Assembly (NCBI GenBank): GCA_026168455.1
Contig: CM047427.1
Coordinates: 9,170,835 to 9,234,834 of the forward strand
Source: Theocolax elegans
Taxonomy: Eukaryota > Arthropoda > Insecta > Hymenoptera > Cerocephalidae
Direction of reading: 5' to 3'
Length of the DNA: 64,000 nt
The notes under the pieces: generated by a model
Databases searched by the model: none
What the model was told of the DNA's origin: nothing
Seen by the model: the letters and a program-made list of their open reading frames with translations, nothing else
Shown: positions 1-13,100 of the stretch, piece by piece
Position numbering within the stretch: the first letter of the stretch is position 1
Layout: every line of letters starts with the position of its first letter
Translations under genes and position numbers: made by a program

Positions 1-959
1 GTGATCTAAAAGAACTTGAACAATAAAGAATCTATTAAAGTTATTACAAGATTGATTCATATTTTAATTAATTCAAAATATTTAAATTTTGTTGCGTTAA
101 TAAAATGGTAAAATAATTGTCCAAGTTATCGACTACTGATAAAAAGGTTGGTAATTTGCTTTTCTTAAATTAAAATTAAAATAATTATTACATTACTTTT
201 CTGTTTAATTAAAAAACTAACATTAAACCTTTTTTCTTTACGAGTGAAGTACGATTTTTAAAATATTTCACTTGTCGAATTTTTCAATTCGCAAATTTCA
301 CATATGTATATTTATACATACACATTCATAAAATATCGGATATATTTAAGATGTTGGTAGGTATTAAGTAGATGTGAAATAATAAATAATTATTGTGTCA
401 AATAAAAATTTAATTCTAGAAAATCTTTAATTTAATCTTTCCATAAATGTGGACGATGTACAGAAGTAAACATTGCTATAATGCTATATAAGTAAATTCA
501 AGTACACATACACGAGCAAATGTCACACACAAGTGCACATACATATACCTACTACAGTATTACCTACTCTCTTTATTTCGAAAACATTCTTGGAGAGAGA
601 GAGAGAGAGAGAGGGAGACAGTGCGAGAAGAGGGTAATCTGTAATACTGTACTCATCGTCTATACAATGTATATGCATTTTGCGAATCAAAACCGAAATG
701 TCGTCGGCGAGTCGTAGCGAGATAAAGTAACCGGGATAATAATATACACAATTCTTCGTGTTCCAGAAATTTGGAAACGCATATTGCCGCGTAGGCGTCT
801 TCAGTTTGAGTTTAAACGAGATAACTAAATTCTCGATTGAGAGACGCGCGTTTCGCCAACGAAAATATAAAAGACCGCAACGCAACAGAGAGAGAGAGAG
901 AGAGAGAGAAGAGAGAGAAAAAAGACAAAGAGTGTGTACATGTATGCATATATATAATT
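1..959. other. AT-rich region upstream of CAND1
   Basis: No gene is recognisable here. The short open frames on both strands have no family features and overlap simple sequence. The stretch contains two GA-dinucleotide runs, at about 593-613 and 887-918, a type of sequence often found near insect promoters (GAGA-like). The first 500 bases are plain AT-rich sequence. Confidence 0.6.
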
Positions 960-1123
960 GTGTAGTGTAGTCTATAGTCTATATAGTTTTGTCGTCACTC
1001 CTTTCCCTCACATTGTTCCGGGGGGGTTCTTTTTATAATATACAGAATAGACTCTCTCTCTCTTTCGTTTAACTTTTCTCGTCTAGATTGTGCCGGCAAA
1101 AATTGTACGAGTTAACAGCGAAA
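960..1123 (+). promoter_or_regulatory. Probable CAND1 promoter and 5' UTR
   Basis: This is the sequence immediately before the CAND1 start codon. It has a run of seven or more G, a TATAATATA stretch near 1036 and a CT run at about 1052-1063. A TATA-less start is equally possible, and the transcription start cannot be fixed from sequence alone. The start codon at 1124 is preceded by AAA, a favourable insect initiation context. Confidence 0.35.
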
Positions 1124-1165
1124 ATGGCTAGCGTATCGTACCACATCGCTAATCTTCTTGAGAAG
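1124..1165 (+). CDS. CAND1: CAND1 exon 1
   Basis: Codes residues 1-14 ([14 protein letters not shown]), matching the N terminus of animal CAND1, and ends in phase 0 at a GTAAGT donor. The start is the only ATG in this frame that continues into exon 2 with the conserved sequence. Confidence 0.95.
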
Positions 1166-4100
1166 GTAAGTCATTTTATTTTAACCTCCCTTTCTTTTCT
1201 TTCGCATATTTATTTATTTTATCTGATTTATAGAGCGATTATATTCATCCAACTGGATTTTGCTGGAAAAACCTAACCTCTATCCTCTTATATTTATCTT
1301 ATTCTACTTAATTTTATTTGTTATTTTTTTATTCGTTTATACCTTTATTTATAGTCGCCGCTCTTTAATCAACAATCCAAAGTGTTTATACCTACTGGTT
1401 TGAAAATATAAATAGATTCAATTTAATGGAATACCTTACTAAACTTTTACTAAATTACCATGGCTTCTCTTGTTTTTTTTATTTTTAACATACAAAAATA
1501 ACATCTTGCAACGATAAATTTATATTAAAAAGGTTCTAATAACTCGTTAATTAAAATACATTAGTCAATTAATTATACCTATTAAGATAATGTATACCTT
1601 TTTTTATTATTACTACATTTTTTTCAAAATTATTTATATATTTTTTCACTTGCTTTTGTAACACAGGGGGATCGACATAATTTAAATAACTTTGTACAAA
1701 TTATTTGTCTATGTACAACTAATGTATATGTTTATAGTTAAATATAATAATTTTATTATTTAAATATGCATTTGTTTTTAAAATCTATCTGTTACTTTAT
1801 ACAGATGACATCTAGCGATAAGGACTTCAGATTTATGGCAACTAATGACCTCATGACAGAATTACAAAAGGATAATATTAAATTGGATGATGATTCAGAG
1901 CGCAAAGTTGTTAAAATGCTTCTTAAATTATTAGAAGATAAGAATGGAGAAGTGCAAAATCTTGCCGTCAAATGGTACATGTACACATGCATAAGTATTA
2001 TTTCTTATATCAGAATATCTAATCTAATTACAAATTATAATTTTCTTATAGTTTGGGGCCACTGGTCAATAAAGTTAAAGAATATCAAGTAGAAACAATA
2101 GTCGATGCTCTTTGCAGTAACATGGTTTCCGACAAAGAACAGCTTAGAGATATTTCTAGTATTGGTTTAAAAACTGTCATTGCAGAACTTCCTCTAGGGT
2201 CAAGTGCTTTGGCTGCTAATGTCTGTAAAAGAATCACAGGTCGTTTGAGCAATGCAATTGAAAAAGTTAGTTAACTGTTCATTTTTCTAAATCACATTTT
2301 TAAAATAAATACAATATATAAGTAGTTACAAAATTACTGGACATTTTAGACTTTGTCACACGTCGTAAAATATGACGGACACGTTACAGTCACGAAAATT
2401 TAGTTGGTGAAATTAAGGATACAAAAAAATGAGAATATGTCATGAGACACGAGTAAATGGATACCAAATTCACTACATAGTTGCAAAATGTTCATAAATT
2501 TTGTTTTAAAAAAATAATTTTATTACATTATATAGCAAAATGTCCGTCATATCTATTTCGGACACGTGACGGCAGTTTATTATAATTTATATTATAAAAT
2601 ATAAAAAAACCAAAATTTTTATGATTTAAATAATATTACATATTTTAAGCATATACTATAATTAATTTTCGAAAACACGAATTATCTTGTTGAACAATAT
2701 ATGTTCTTTCTTGTAAATCTGAAGTTAGATTAAATAGACAGAGTAGGGCTTGTGGTTCCTCTACATTTGGTTCCTTAACTTGAAACTGTGAATCTACATA
2801 ATCTACGTTTTCGCCAAAATTAAACATTTTGTCAGATAAAATATTTCGTTTGATACCTGTGCGACTGTTAGGCGGTTTCGTTTCACATTATGTATCCCAA
2901 CATATATACTGAAGGGTCATTCGGTTGCAGCCAGAGAACATGGAAGGCTTAAAATAGGCACAGCCACTTTACTGAACATTGTGCATCCACATACTCCGAC
3001 CCACCAATTAAGTAGCTTTACTAATAAGGATGCCTTCTTTGCGCTATCCGAACTCCAAAAACCTGCAATAGCTGTATATTGAAGAAGTTAAACCAGTACT
3101 TTTCCTGGCAAAACATTTTTGAACTTTTTGCTTAATTCTATAATTATATTGTATCCTAATGAGTAATTTTCCGAAGATAATATTTTGCTTTGTATGGTTG
3201 GATCCAAAACATTTGCAGCAAAATGCAACGGCGTTAGAGATGTTTTTTCATGGCGAAGCAATTTATTAAAAACATTTTCGTACTAATCAAAAGTAAAAAT
3301 AGACGGCACAGTTTTAAATAGTTGATTTTCTACAATATTATTCAGTTTATTAAATATATCGACCATTTTAGACATAACTGTTTCATCACTTTCAATATTT
3401 TTTAAATGGACAATTACTGGTTTCAGTAAATCAATTAATTGTAAAACATTAAACCAAAATATATCGATAAGAATATAGTAGTTTTCGATACTAGGGCGTA
3501 AAGTTTACGCCCGTGTAGCGAATATCTATTTTTTCATAGTATGCGTAAAGTACGATGCATTATTAAGAACGATGTAATGAATAAAGATGAAAACGAATGG
3601 CGGAAAGTAATGAGGCTGGAGAGGGTTCTCAGATGGAGCCCCTGGTGGCGGTACCGGATAAATCTCCTGGCGACGGTTGTCAAATATTAATAAAATTATG
3701 TTTAATATGCACGTATAGTTTTTGTTAAATTTGTATATACATATATATTTATTAGAAATAGCTCATCAAAAGGCTCTTATATTGTAGTTTTATAAAATAT
3801 AATTAGACATAATTTAGATGTTTAAAAAACTATGAGTAAACATCAATTTTACGTTACTATGTGTGAACTTCAACTTTACACTCTAAAAACGGTGTGTATC
3901 GACGTACTTTACGCATACTATGAAAAAAAAGATCTTTAGCATCTTGATTTAGTCTGTTACTACGTTTTGGAATTGACAATATTTTTAAATTGTATCAATT
4001 ATCCTATATACTACTTAGACACGTCAATGTTGAACCCCATCTTGTTTTTTCAGGCAATTTTAAAGCAGTTAGTACTTTTCTTTCTCCGCTACCAAATTCT

Positions 4101-7100
4101 TGATTGGTTTTTAGAGACGATGATAATATAATATGTGATTGTTTTACTGCCTTAACAATTTTTACAGTGTTTTCGACGACAATTTGTTTTGAAGACGATT
4201 CGACGGCGATATTTTGGCAAGAAAGATTCATAATATGCATTTATACTTAATTTTAATTAATTCTCAACCTTTTTTTACAACATGCCGTATTATCGGCTAT
4301 GAGCCATAATTTTTGGTGCGCCGATTTCGTCAATAATATCAGAAACTATATTCGCCAAGTATTCGCCAGTTTGCAACTCATCTTTCGTTTCTACACATTT
4401 GCAATATACTGGATCGGAAGTGTTTATAATAAAACTGATAACGCCCTCATTGTTTATATTTGAATAAGAGTTGCACTGAATAGTTAAAGAATTAGCATCT
4501 TCAATTTTTTTCTCGATCTCTTTCTTAATTTCACCGTGAATTTCATCAAGTAATGAGCCAGAAATCTGAGCACGTGTCGGAGGTCTAAATGTAGGACGCA
4601 AGCAACTAAGAAATTTTTAAAAATATTCATTTTCATCAAATTGAAAAGAATGTCTGAAATTAAATAAATAATTAATATTAAAGTATTAATAAAATACTTG
4701 CAATTGTTCTTGCACGAAAATTTTTCAACAGAATTTCACAATAGTGTTGATCCTTAATTGACATTTTATCAAAAAATTGATTAATTTTACTAGTTTCTTT
4801 TACTGGTTTTTGTTCAAATAATGTAGCAGAATACAATTTTCTTGAGAAGAAATATCTCTATTTTCACATACTTCATCAGATTCAATAATTGCATTAAAAT
4901 TTAATTTTCTTTTTTTGCTTTGAGTATTTTTCATTAAAAGTTTTTTTGTCATAATAACTCTTATGTGCGTAGCGCATCCTTTGCAATATAATAAATGTCC
5001 GTTCATTCGTGTCGTATGATTAACATATATTTGCGTGCAATATTTGAATCTGTACAACTATAATTTTTGATTTTATGAACGACGAGTAATCGTGAAATAA
5101 TTTAAAACAAAATTTTTTTAATTTCAAAGACGCGTTGAATTGTTATTTCCATTTAACTTTTGCTTTTAATAGAATAAAAATTATCTTACCTGTTTTTATT
5201 CAATATTATACGACAATGTATAGAAGTAGTAAGCTTCGAAAAATCGTATAAATAAAACGTTTGATTTGATTTAGCGATGTAAATAAAATGTTGAAAGTCG
5301 CGTTGTGTATATATTTCTCGTGTATGTCCTTTAGCACCTACGTATATACTAATAACTATATTGTAGATTAGTAAATATTACATTACCATAAAAATGAATG
5401 TTCATATGATGCCAATGCTGATATTTGTAAATCAAACGGTTGCACGCTGTTGCTGCATTTACGATAATTCTTTGAAATTTTTCTCATAAATTTTTAAGTT
5501 TCAACATGTATTTAAGCTTTGACATGTGACCGACATGTGACTAATATAACTTAAAAAAACTAAAATTAACTAAAACTAAAAAAACTTAAATTGTATTGTA
5601 TTACAGCAAGAAGATGTACCTGTTCAGCTAGAGGCTTTGGATATAATAGCAGACCTACTATCGCGTTTTGGTTCTCTCCTGGTTTCATTCCACCCTATAA
5701 TCTTGGCCGCGCTTTTGCCACAACTTTCGTCACCTAGACAAGCAGTGCGTAAAAGAACAATTGTAGCTCTGAGCCACCTCATGACATCTAGTAACAGTCA
5801 ACTGTACAATAAATTGTTGGATCATTTGCTGGAAGGATTGTCCAACAATAAAGTTAACAATGTCGTTCGCACTTACATTCAGTGCATTGCTTCTATATGG
5901 TACTTAATTTATTTAATGAAAACTACTTCTTAAATGTTAATTATGTGTAAAATTTTAAATGATTGGTTAAATTTATTAATTAGCACAAAATTTTTATTTA
6001 ATGCAGTGATTACTCACAACCTTGTGTAAAGGATTATATAAAGTTTACATAGATTTAAATAATTAGCAATATACAAATGAAACAGTAGAAAAATTTATAT
6101 TAAAATGATCAATTTTTGCAGTCGTCAAGCTGGCCATAGATTTGGAGAACAAATTGAAAAAGTGATGCCACTTATTGTTCAATACAGCAAAGAAGATGAT
6201 GACGAACTTCGAGAATATTGCTTACAAGCGTTTGAAGCATTTGTGTATAGATGTCCAAAGGAAATTACACCTCACATTGTTAAAGTAATGAATAAGTTAA
6301 TCTCGAGGAAATTTTGTTGATATCTATGCAATATTAACATTATGATTTGATCTTTTTTTACAGATCATAGAGATTTGTTTGATGTATTTAACATACGATC
6401 CAAATTACAACTACGATGATGATGCTGCAGATCTCTCCGACGGTGAAGGAGTAGTCATGGAAACAGAAGAAGATGGTGAAGAAGATGCCGAAGATGAATA
6501 TTCGGATGATGATGACATGAGCTGGAAAGTACGACGCGCGGCTACTAAGTGCCTCGAGGCCGTCATTTCTAGCCGAAGGGAACTACTCTCCGAACTCTAC
6601 AAGATCGTTTCGCCAGCTCTTATTGCTAGATTTAAAGGTATGTGATTTTTCGCTTTCAAATCAATTCATTTATTATAATATCAGTGACATTATATAGATG
6701 TAAAAATATATAAATATTAAAATAAATAATAAAGTAATAAAAAAAAATAATAATAATGTTTACTATGCAGAACGGGAAGAGAACGTAAAGTCTGATATTT
6801 TTCACGCATACATAACACTACTGCGACAAACAAAGCCTTCTACTGGGGTGACTCTCGACCCGGATTCAATGGAGGACGAAGAAGGTCCCATATCTCTTTT
6901 ACAGCAGCAAGTGCCAATGATTGTTAAAGCAGTTCATCGCCAAATGAAAGAAAAGAGCATTAAGAGTCGTCAGGATTGTTTATCGCTTCTTAAAGAACTC
7001 GTGCTTGTACTGCCTGGTGCATTGACCAATCACATACCAGCATTAATACCTGGGATTCAATACTCACTCGGTGAGAAAAATTCGTCTAGCAACATGAAAA

Positions 7101-10100
7101 TCGACACTCTCGCATTTGTTCATACACTACTGTCTACACATCAACCCGAAGTATTTTATGCTCATCTACCGGTTCTTGCTCCACCGATTATTGTAGCCGT
7201 CAGCGATCCGTTTTATAAAATCACTGCTGAAGCTTTATTAGTTTTGCAACAGCTTGTGCAGGTTATTAGACCTTATGGTAAGTATTTGTTCCTAGAATAC
7301 GTAGTTAATCAATTTTTTTATTTTTAATAGAAATAAAAAATTTGTTAATAGTATTTATGTAAGAAATGAAATAATCGCTTCAATATATGTTATATTTTGA
7401 ATGATTTTAGATAAACCAACAAACTTCGATTTTACACAATTGGCTAGTGAACTTTACTGGTCTACTTTGTCCCGCCTACGAACTGCAGATATTGATCAGG
7501 AAGTAAAAGAACGTGCAATTGCCTGCATGGGTCAAATTCTTGCTCACTTAGGTGATACATTAGAAAATGAACTGCCTAGGTGCTTGCCTATTTTCCTCGA
7601 CAGACTGCTTAACGAAATTACCCGACTTACTACTGTCAAGGTATTATTTGTAGTAGTGCGACAATTAAATAATACGAATGGACATTATTTTATAGTGCAA
7701 AAAAACCGTTAAATATGAAAATAATTAAAAAATTTTAGGCGTTGACGTGTATTGCCGCTTCTCCTCTACACATCGATCTTGTACCGATTTTACAAGTTGC
7801 TGTACCAATCTTAGGGGCCTTCTTGCGTAAAAATCAACGTGTTTTGAAATTAAGCTCTCTGGTACTTTTGGATACACTTGTACGTAACTACAGTGAAGCT
7901 ATGCATCCAGATCTTTTAGAGAAAGTCACAACGGAATTACCTGCTCTTCTCAACGAAACAGATTTGCATATTGCACAGTTAACTCTTACGTTGCTTACTA
8001 CTATTGCCAAATTACACCCAGTAGCTTTAAACACAGTTTCTGATAACATATTACCAGAAATTCTCGTACTCGTCAAGTCGCCACTTTTACAAGGTATGTT
8101 AATCCAATATTAGATATTTTATTTATTTTTAATGATTATTAAATATTAGTGTATTTTTTATCAATGACAGTTATCAAGTTCGTTATTGCTATAAAGAATA
8201 ATAAATTTAAAGTTAATAATATTGTAATCGCTAATGGGTACATTATGGCACGTTGATAAGATTTATTTATTTATTTATTATTTATTTATTAAACCAGGTA
8301 AAATTACAACATTATGTATATGCCGCAATTCCTACAGAGATAAAATTAATTTATCTGTACGTAGGTCTGGCAACTTAAAACTATAAACTTAAGACTAATA
8401 CTTAAAACTATAACTAAAGCGTAAGCAAAAAATACTTAAGCTTCCTAAGAGTCTAAATTTATTTAAAGAAACTTAATATATAAATGTGTTAAAATAATTT
8501 ACTATTTAAATGTTTAAATACAAACGTTTCATAGTAAAGAACAAACATTTTTTTGTAACCTTGAACCCTTCTTTTTAACCTTGGACCTTTAAATTAAAGT
8601 CTGATGCTGTACTTTTTTTATTCTTTATTATTTCTTTATTTGAATACGCAAACATTTATACATTATTTAGTGCTTGCAAAGAAATAAAAGGTACTATTAC
8701 ATTAATTGATAATTTTTACACATAAATGGATATGCCGTTACAATTAAATGTATGTTTTGCATTGCTGATTTAGTTTAGAGTGAAGAATAATTGTCTATTA
8801 ATTAGTAAAAAAAACTTCTTTTACATTGATAATTAAGTCTGATAATCTACCGACTGAGCTACTGCACATATACTGCAACATATACTGTAGTGTATGTGTG
8901 TAAATATAAAAAATAATGTTTATATTAAAATTGCTTAATTACAGGTGCGGCGTTGAACTCAATGCTAGAGTTTTTCCAAGCTCTGGTATTAGCAAACCGA
9001 CCGGAACTCGGATATCGAAAGTTACTTGCGAAGCTCGTAGCTCCTGTAAACAATACCCAACTTCATAAACAAGCCTATCACTCGCTTGCTAAGTGTGCAG
9101 CCGCACTTACCATCACTTGCCATCAAGAGGCTCAGGCTGTTGTGGAAGAGTTTTTAAAAGATGTGCAGACTCAACAGAGCGATTCCCGACATATTTTCGC
9201 GCTTCTCGTTATCGGAGAGATCGGTAGACATGTGTAAGTGCTCACTCATTATTTATCTATGTACATTAATATTTGACCATTTACAATATAAGTCAATGTA
9301 TTATAGTCAAATGATATAGACACTATTTATTTTTATAATTAGAATTCTAATGATATTTAGAATTATAAATGAAAAAATTATTTTACTGTTTTTTAGTTAT
9401 AATAAAAGTTTATATTATATTTATTTTAGAGATTTAAGCAATATCCAATCCTTAAAACTTGTTATCTTGGAATCATTCTCATCTCCTTCCGAGGAAGTCA
9501 AATCCGCAGCAAGTTATACTCTTGGAAATATTGCGGTTGGAAATTTACCGGAATATCTTCCATTCATACTTAACGAAATTGAGGCACAGCCTAAGCGCCA
9601 GTATCTTCTTCTTCATTCTCTTAAAGAGGTACATTTTTCAAATATTAGACCTATCGGCATCTTATTTGTAATACAAACATATACAAAAAAAATTATCTCA
9701 ATATTTAAAAAATAATTTTTTTTATTTATTAAAATATTCAAAATAATTTTAAGATAATTGCGATTCAATCGTCGAGTCCATCGGGTGTCACGCATCTTCA
9801 AAATTTCGTGCCTTCGATTTGGGTATTACTTCATCGACACTGTGAATGCACGGAAGAAGGTACGCGAAACGTTGTTGCCGAATGCCTTGGTAAGCTCACT
9901 TTGATCGATCCTGCGAATCTTCTTCCAAGACTTCAAGAATTGCTCAAATCTTCTTCGGCACTTATGAGGACAACAACTGTAACTGCTGTTAAATTTACTA
10001 TTTCAGACCAGGTAAACTTAAGCATTATTTATAATGTAGGTTACTGTTTATATATATATTTCACTCGTACAAATATTAGTGTATTTTTTATCAATGACAG

Positions 10101-13100
10101 TTATCAAGTTCGTTATTGCTATAAAGAATAATAAATTTAAAGTTAATAATATTGTAATCGCTAATGGGTACATTATGGCACGTTGATAAGATTTATTTAT
10201 TTATTTATTATTTATTTATTAAACCAGGTAAAATTACAACATTATGTATATGCCGCAATTCCTACAGAGATAAAATTAATTTATCTGTACGTAGGTCTGG
10301 CAACTTAAAACTATAAACTTAAGACTAATACTTAAAACTATAACTAAAGCGTAAGCAAAAAATACTTAAGCTTCCTAAGAGTCTAAATTTATTTAAAGAA
10401 ACTTAATATATAAATGTGTTAAAATAATTTACTATTTAAATGTTTAAATACAAACGTTTCATAGTAAAGAACAAACATTTTTTTGTAACCTTGAACCCTT
10501 CTTTTTAACCTTGGACCTTTAAATTAAAGTCTGATGCTGTACTTTTTTTATTCTTTATTATTTCTTTATTTGAATACGCAAACATTTATACATTATTTAG
10601 TGCTTGCAAAGAAATAAAAGGTACTATTACATTAATTGATAATTTTTACACATAAATGGATATGCCGTTACAATTAAATGTATGTTTTGCATTGCTGATT
10701 TAGTTTAGAGTGAAGAATAATTGTCTATTAATTAGTAAAAAAAACTTCTTTTACATTGATAATTAAGTCTGATAATCTACCGACTGAGCTACTGCACATA
10801 TACTGCAACATATACTGTAGTGTATGTGTGTAAATATAAAAAATAATGTTTATATTAAAATTGCTTAATTACAGGTGCGGCGTTGAACTCAATGCTAGAG
10901 TTTTTCCAAGCTCTGGTATTAGCAAACCGACCGGAACTCGGATATCGAAAGTTACTTGCGAAGCTCGTAGCTCCTGTAAACAATACCCAACTTCATAAAC
11001 AAGCCTATCACTCGCTTGCTAAGTGTGCAGCCGCACTTACCATCACTTGCCATCAAGAGGCTCAGGCTGTTGTGGAAGAGTTTTTAAAAGATGTGCAGAC
11101 TCAACAGAGCGATTCCCGACATATTTTCGCGCTTCTCGTTATCGGAGAGATCGGTAGACATGTGTAAGTGCTCACTCATTATTTATCTATGTACATTAAT
11201 ATTTGACCATTTACAATATAAGTCAATGTATTATAGTCAAATGATATAGACACTATTTATTTTTATAATTAGAATTCTAATGATATTTAGAATTATAAAT
11301 GAAAAAATTATTTTACTGTTTTTTAGTTATAATAAAAGTTTATATTATATTTATTTTAGAGATTTAAGCAATATCCAATCCTTAAAACTTGTTATCTTGG
11401 AATCATTCTCATCTCCTTCCGAGGAAGTCAAATCCGCAGCAAGTTATACTCTTGGAAATATTGCGGTTGGAAATTTACCGGAATATCTTCCATTCATACT
11501 TAACGAAATTGAGGCACAGCCTAAGCGCCAGTATCTTCTTCTTCATTCTCTTAAAGAGGTACATTTTTCAAATATTAGACCTATCGGCATCTTATTTGTA
11601 ATACAAACATATACAAAAAAAAATTATCTCAATATTTAAAAAAATAATTTTTTTTTATTTATTAAAATATTCAAAATAATTTTAAGATAATTGCGATTCA
11701 ATCGTCGAGTCCATCGGGTGTCACGCATCTTCAAAATTTCGTGCCTTCGATTTGGGTATTACTTCATCGACACTGTGAATGCACGGAAGAAGGTACGCGA
11801 AACGTTGTTGCCGAATGCCTTGGTAAGCTCACTTTGATCGATCCTGCGAATCTTCTTCCAAGACTTCAAGAATTGCTCAAATCTTCTTCGGCACTTATGA
11901 GGACAACAACTGTAACTGCTGTTAAATTTACTATTTCAGACCAGGTAAACTTAAGCATTATTTATAATGTAGGTTACTGTTTATATTAATATTTCACTCG
12001 TACAAATTATGTTTTAGCCACAAGCAATCGACACAATGTTAAAACAATGCATGGGCAATTTCTTAATAGCTTTAGAGGATCCTGATTTGAACGTAAGAAG
12101 AGTAGCATTAGTTGCATTTAATTCTGCAGCTCACAATAAGCCGATGCTGGTTCGTGATCTGTTAGATCAAGTATTGCCACAGCTTTACGCTGAGACTAAA
12201 GTTAAGGTACGTCTCGTTTTTTTATACTTACCATTTGTTGTTTTATAAGGGAGTTATGAATGAAAACTAAGCAAAGCAAAAGTTAAAAAGGTTTTATTTT
12301 ATTCGTTCAATTTTTTAAAAATATATACGTTTAATTTTAATTTGTTACTGGGCAACAATTAGACAAAAATTGTACAGTTTAACTATTTGTTTACGTAATT
12401 CTTTTTTTATGTATATGAAAATTAAAATAAAGTATTAGAAATTAACTGCAAATAATTTGTAAAAATTGTAAGAGTACACCTTTTTTGAATGTGTAATTTC
12501 GCAAATTAGTAACTGTTTAATGTTTAATTACAGAAAGAACTGATAAGAGAAGTAGAAATGGGTCCGTTCAAACATACAGTAGACGATGGACTGGATCTAC
12601 GAAAAGCTGCATTTGAATGCATGTACACTTTGCTTGATTCATGTTTAGATCGGTTAGATGTTTTCGAGTTTCTCAATCACGTGGAAAGTGGTCTCAGAGA
12701 CCATTATGATATAAAAATGCTTACTTACCTCATGACAGCTCGTCTCGCTCATCTTTGTCCCACTGCTGTTTTGCAAAGTAAGTTATTTTTTCATTCGGGT
12801 AATTTAAATTTAATTGTTTTGTATTGTGAATGGTTTTTATTATTTTTTACATTTAATTTTAATAAGAAATTTGTATTATATGAATAATAAATAATAACAT
12901 AAAGTACAGACGCAGATTTTAACGTTGTATGAATATTGGTTTATTATGAGTATAGGTAGCGGTTCAAGATTAAGATAATTTTCTAATATTTTATAATAAA
13001 AGTAGAATGAATACGATACATTTATTATAGTAATTTAGCAAATGAAATTATATTGTTTATAATTTACGTTTATTTCTTTTGATAGGGCTTGAAAGATTAG

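Larger units (their letters stand above)
2640..5060 (-). pseudogene. Decayed hAT-family transposase in CAND1 intron 3
   Basis: Reading the minus strand from 5057 down, broken frames show the parts of a hAT transposase in the right order. A BED-like zinc finger remnant lies at about 4960-5057 ([10 protein letters not shown], then H-x3-C). [15 protein letters not shown] and a segment ending [17 protein letters not shown] lie at 4290-4601. [16 protein letters not shown] lies at 4004-4060. The C-terminal dimerisation region, ending in AATE followed by a stop and PFS, lies at about 2890-3070. The position where an acidic catalytic residue is usual reads QCNSYSN. Stops and frameshifts are many, and an inverted-repeat element lies at 3529-3930. 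It is a dead relic, opposite in sense to CAND1. No clean terminal repeats were identified. Confidence 0.85.
8141..10070 (+). repeat. Tandem duplication copy 1 in CAND1 (exons 10-12)
   Basis: This unit of about 1,930 bp starts in intron 9 at AAATATTAGTGTATTTTTTA and ends in intron 12 at CTCGTAC. The same sequence restarts at 10071. The junction shares only AAAT between the two parent breakpoints (TTAAATATTAG and TACAAATTATG), the pattern left by microhomology-mediated duplication or by a misassembly. The copies differ by homopolymer length (3 nt) near 9690-9725 and a small AT change near 10050; the coding parts are identical. Confidence 0.95.
10071..12003 (+). repeat. Tandem duplication copy 2 in CAND1 (exons 10'-12')
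   Basis: Second copy of the 1.93 kb unit, in direct orientation and immediately adjacent to the first. It includes the SINE-like element and exons 10', 11' and 12' with intact splice sites. It then continues through the native right flank (ACAAATTATGTTTTAG) into exon 13. Confidence 0.95.

Noticed and set aside
8850..8867. A functional tRNA-Lys gene on the minus strand
   Set aside because: Only the D-arm/A-box and anticodon-arm half resembles a tRNA; no T-arm, B box or acceptor pairing was found, so it is better read as a SINE head.
10012..10131. Open frame continuing past CAND1 exon 12 into the intron (part of 9808-10131)
   Set aside because: Sequence conservation with CAND1 stops exactly at the GTAAAC donor; the extension is intronic read-through.
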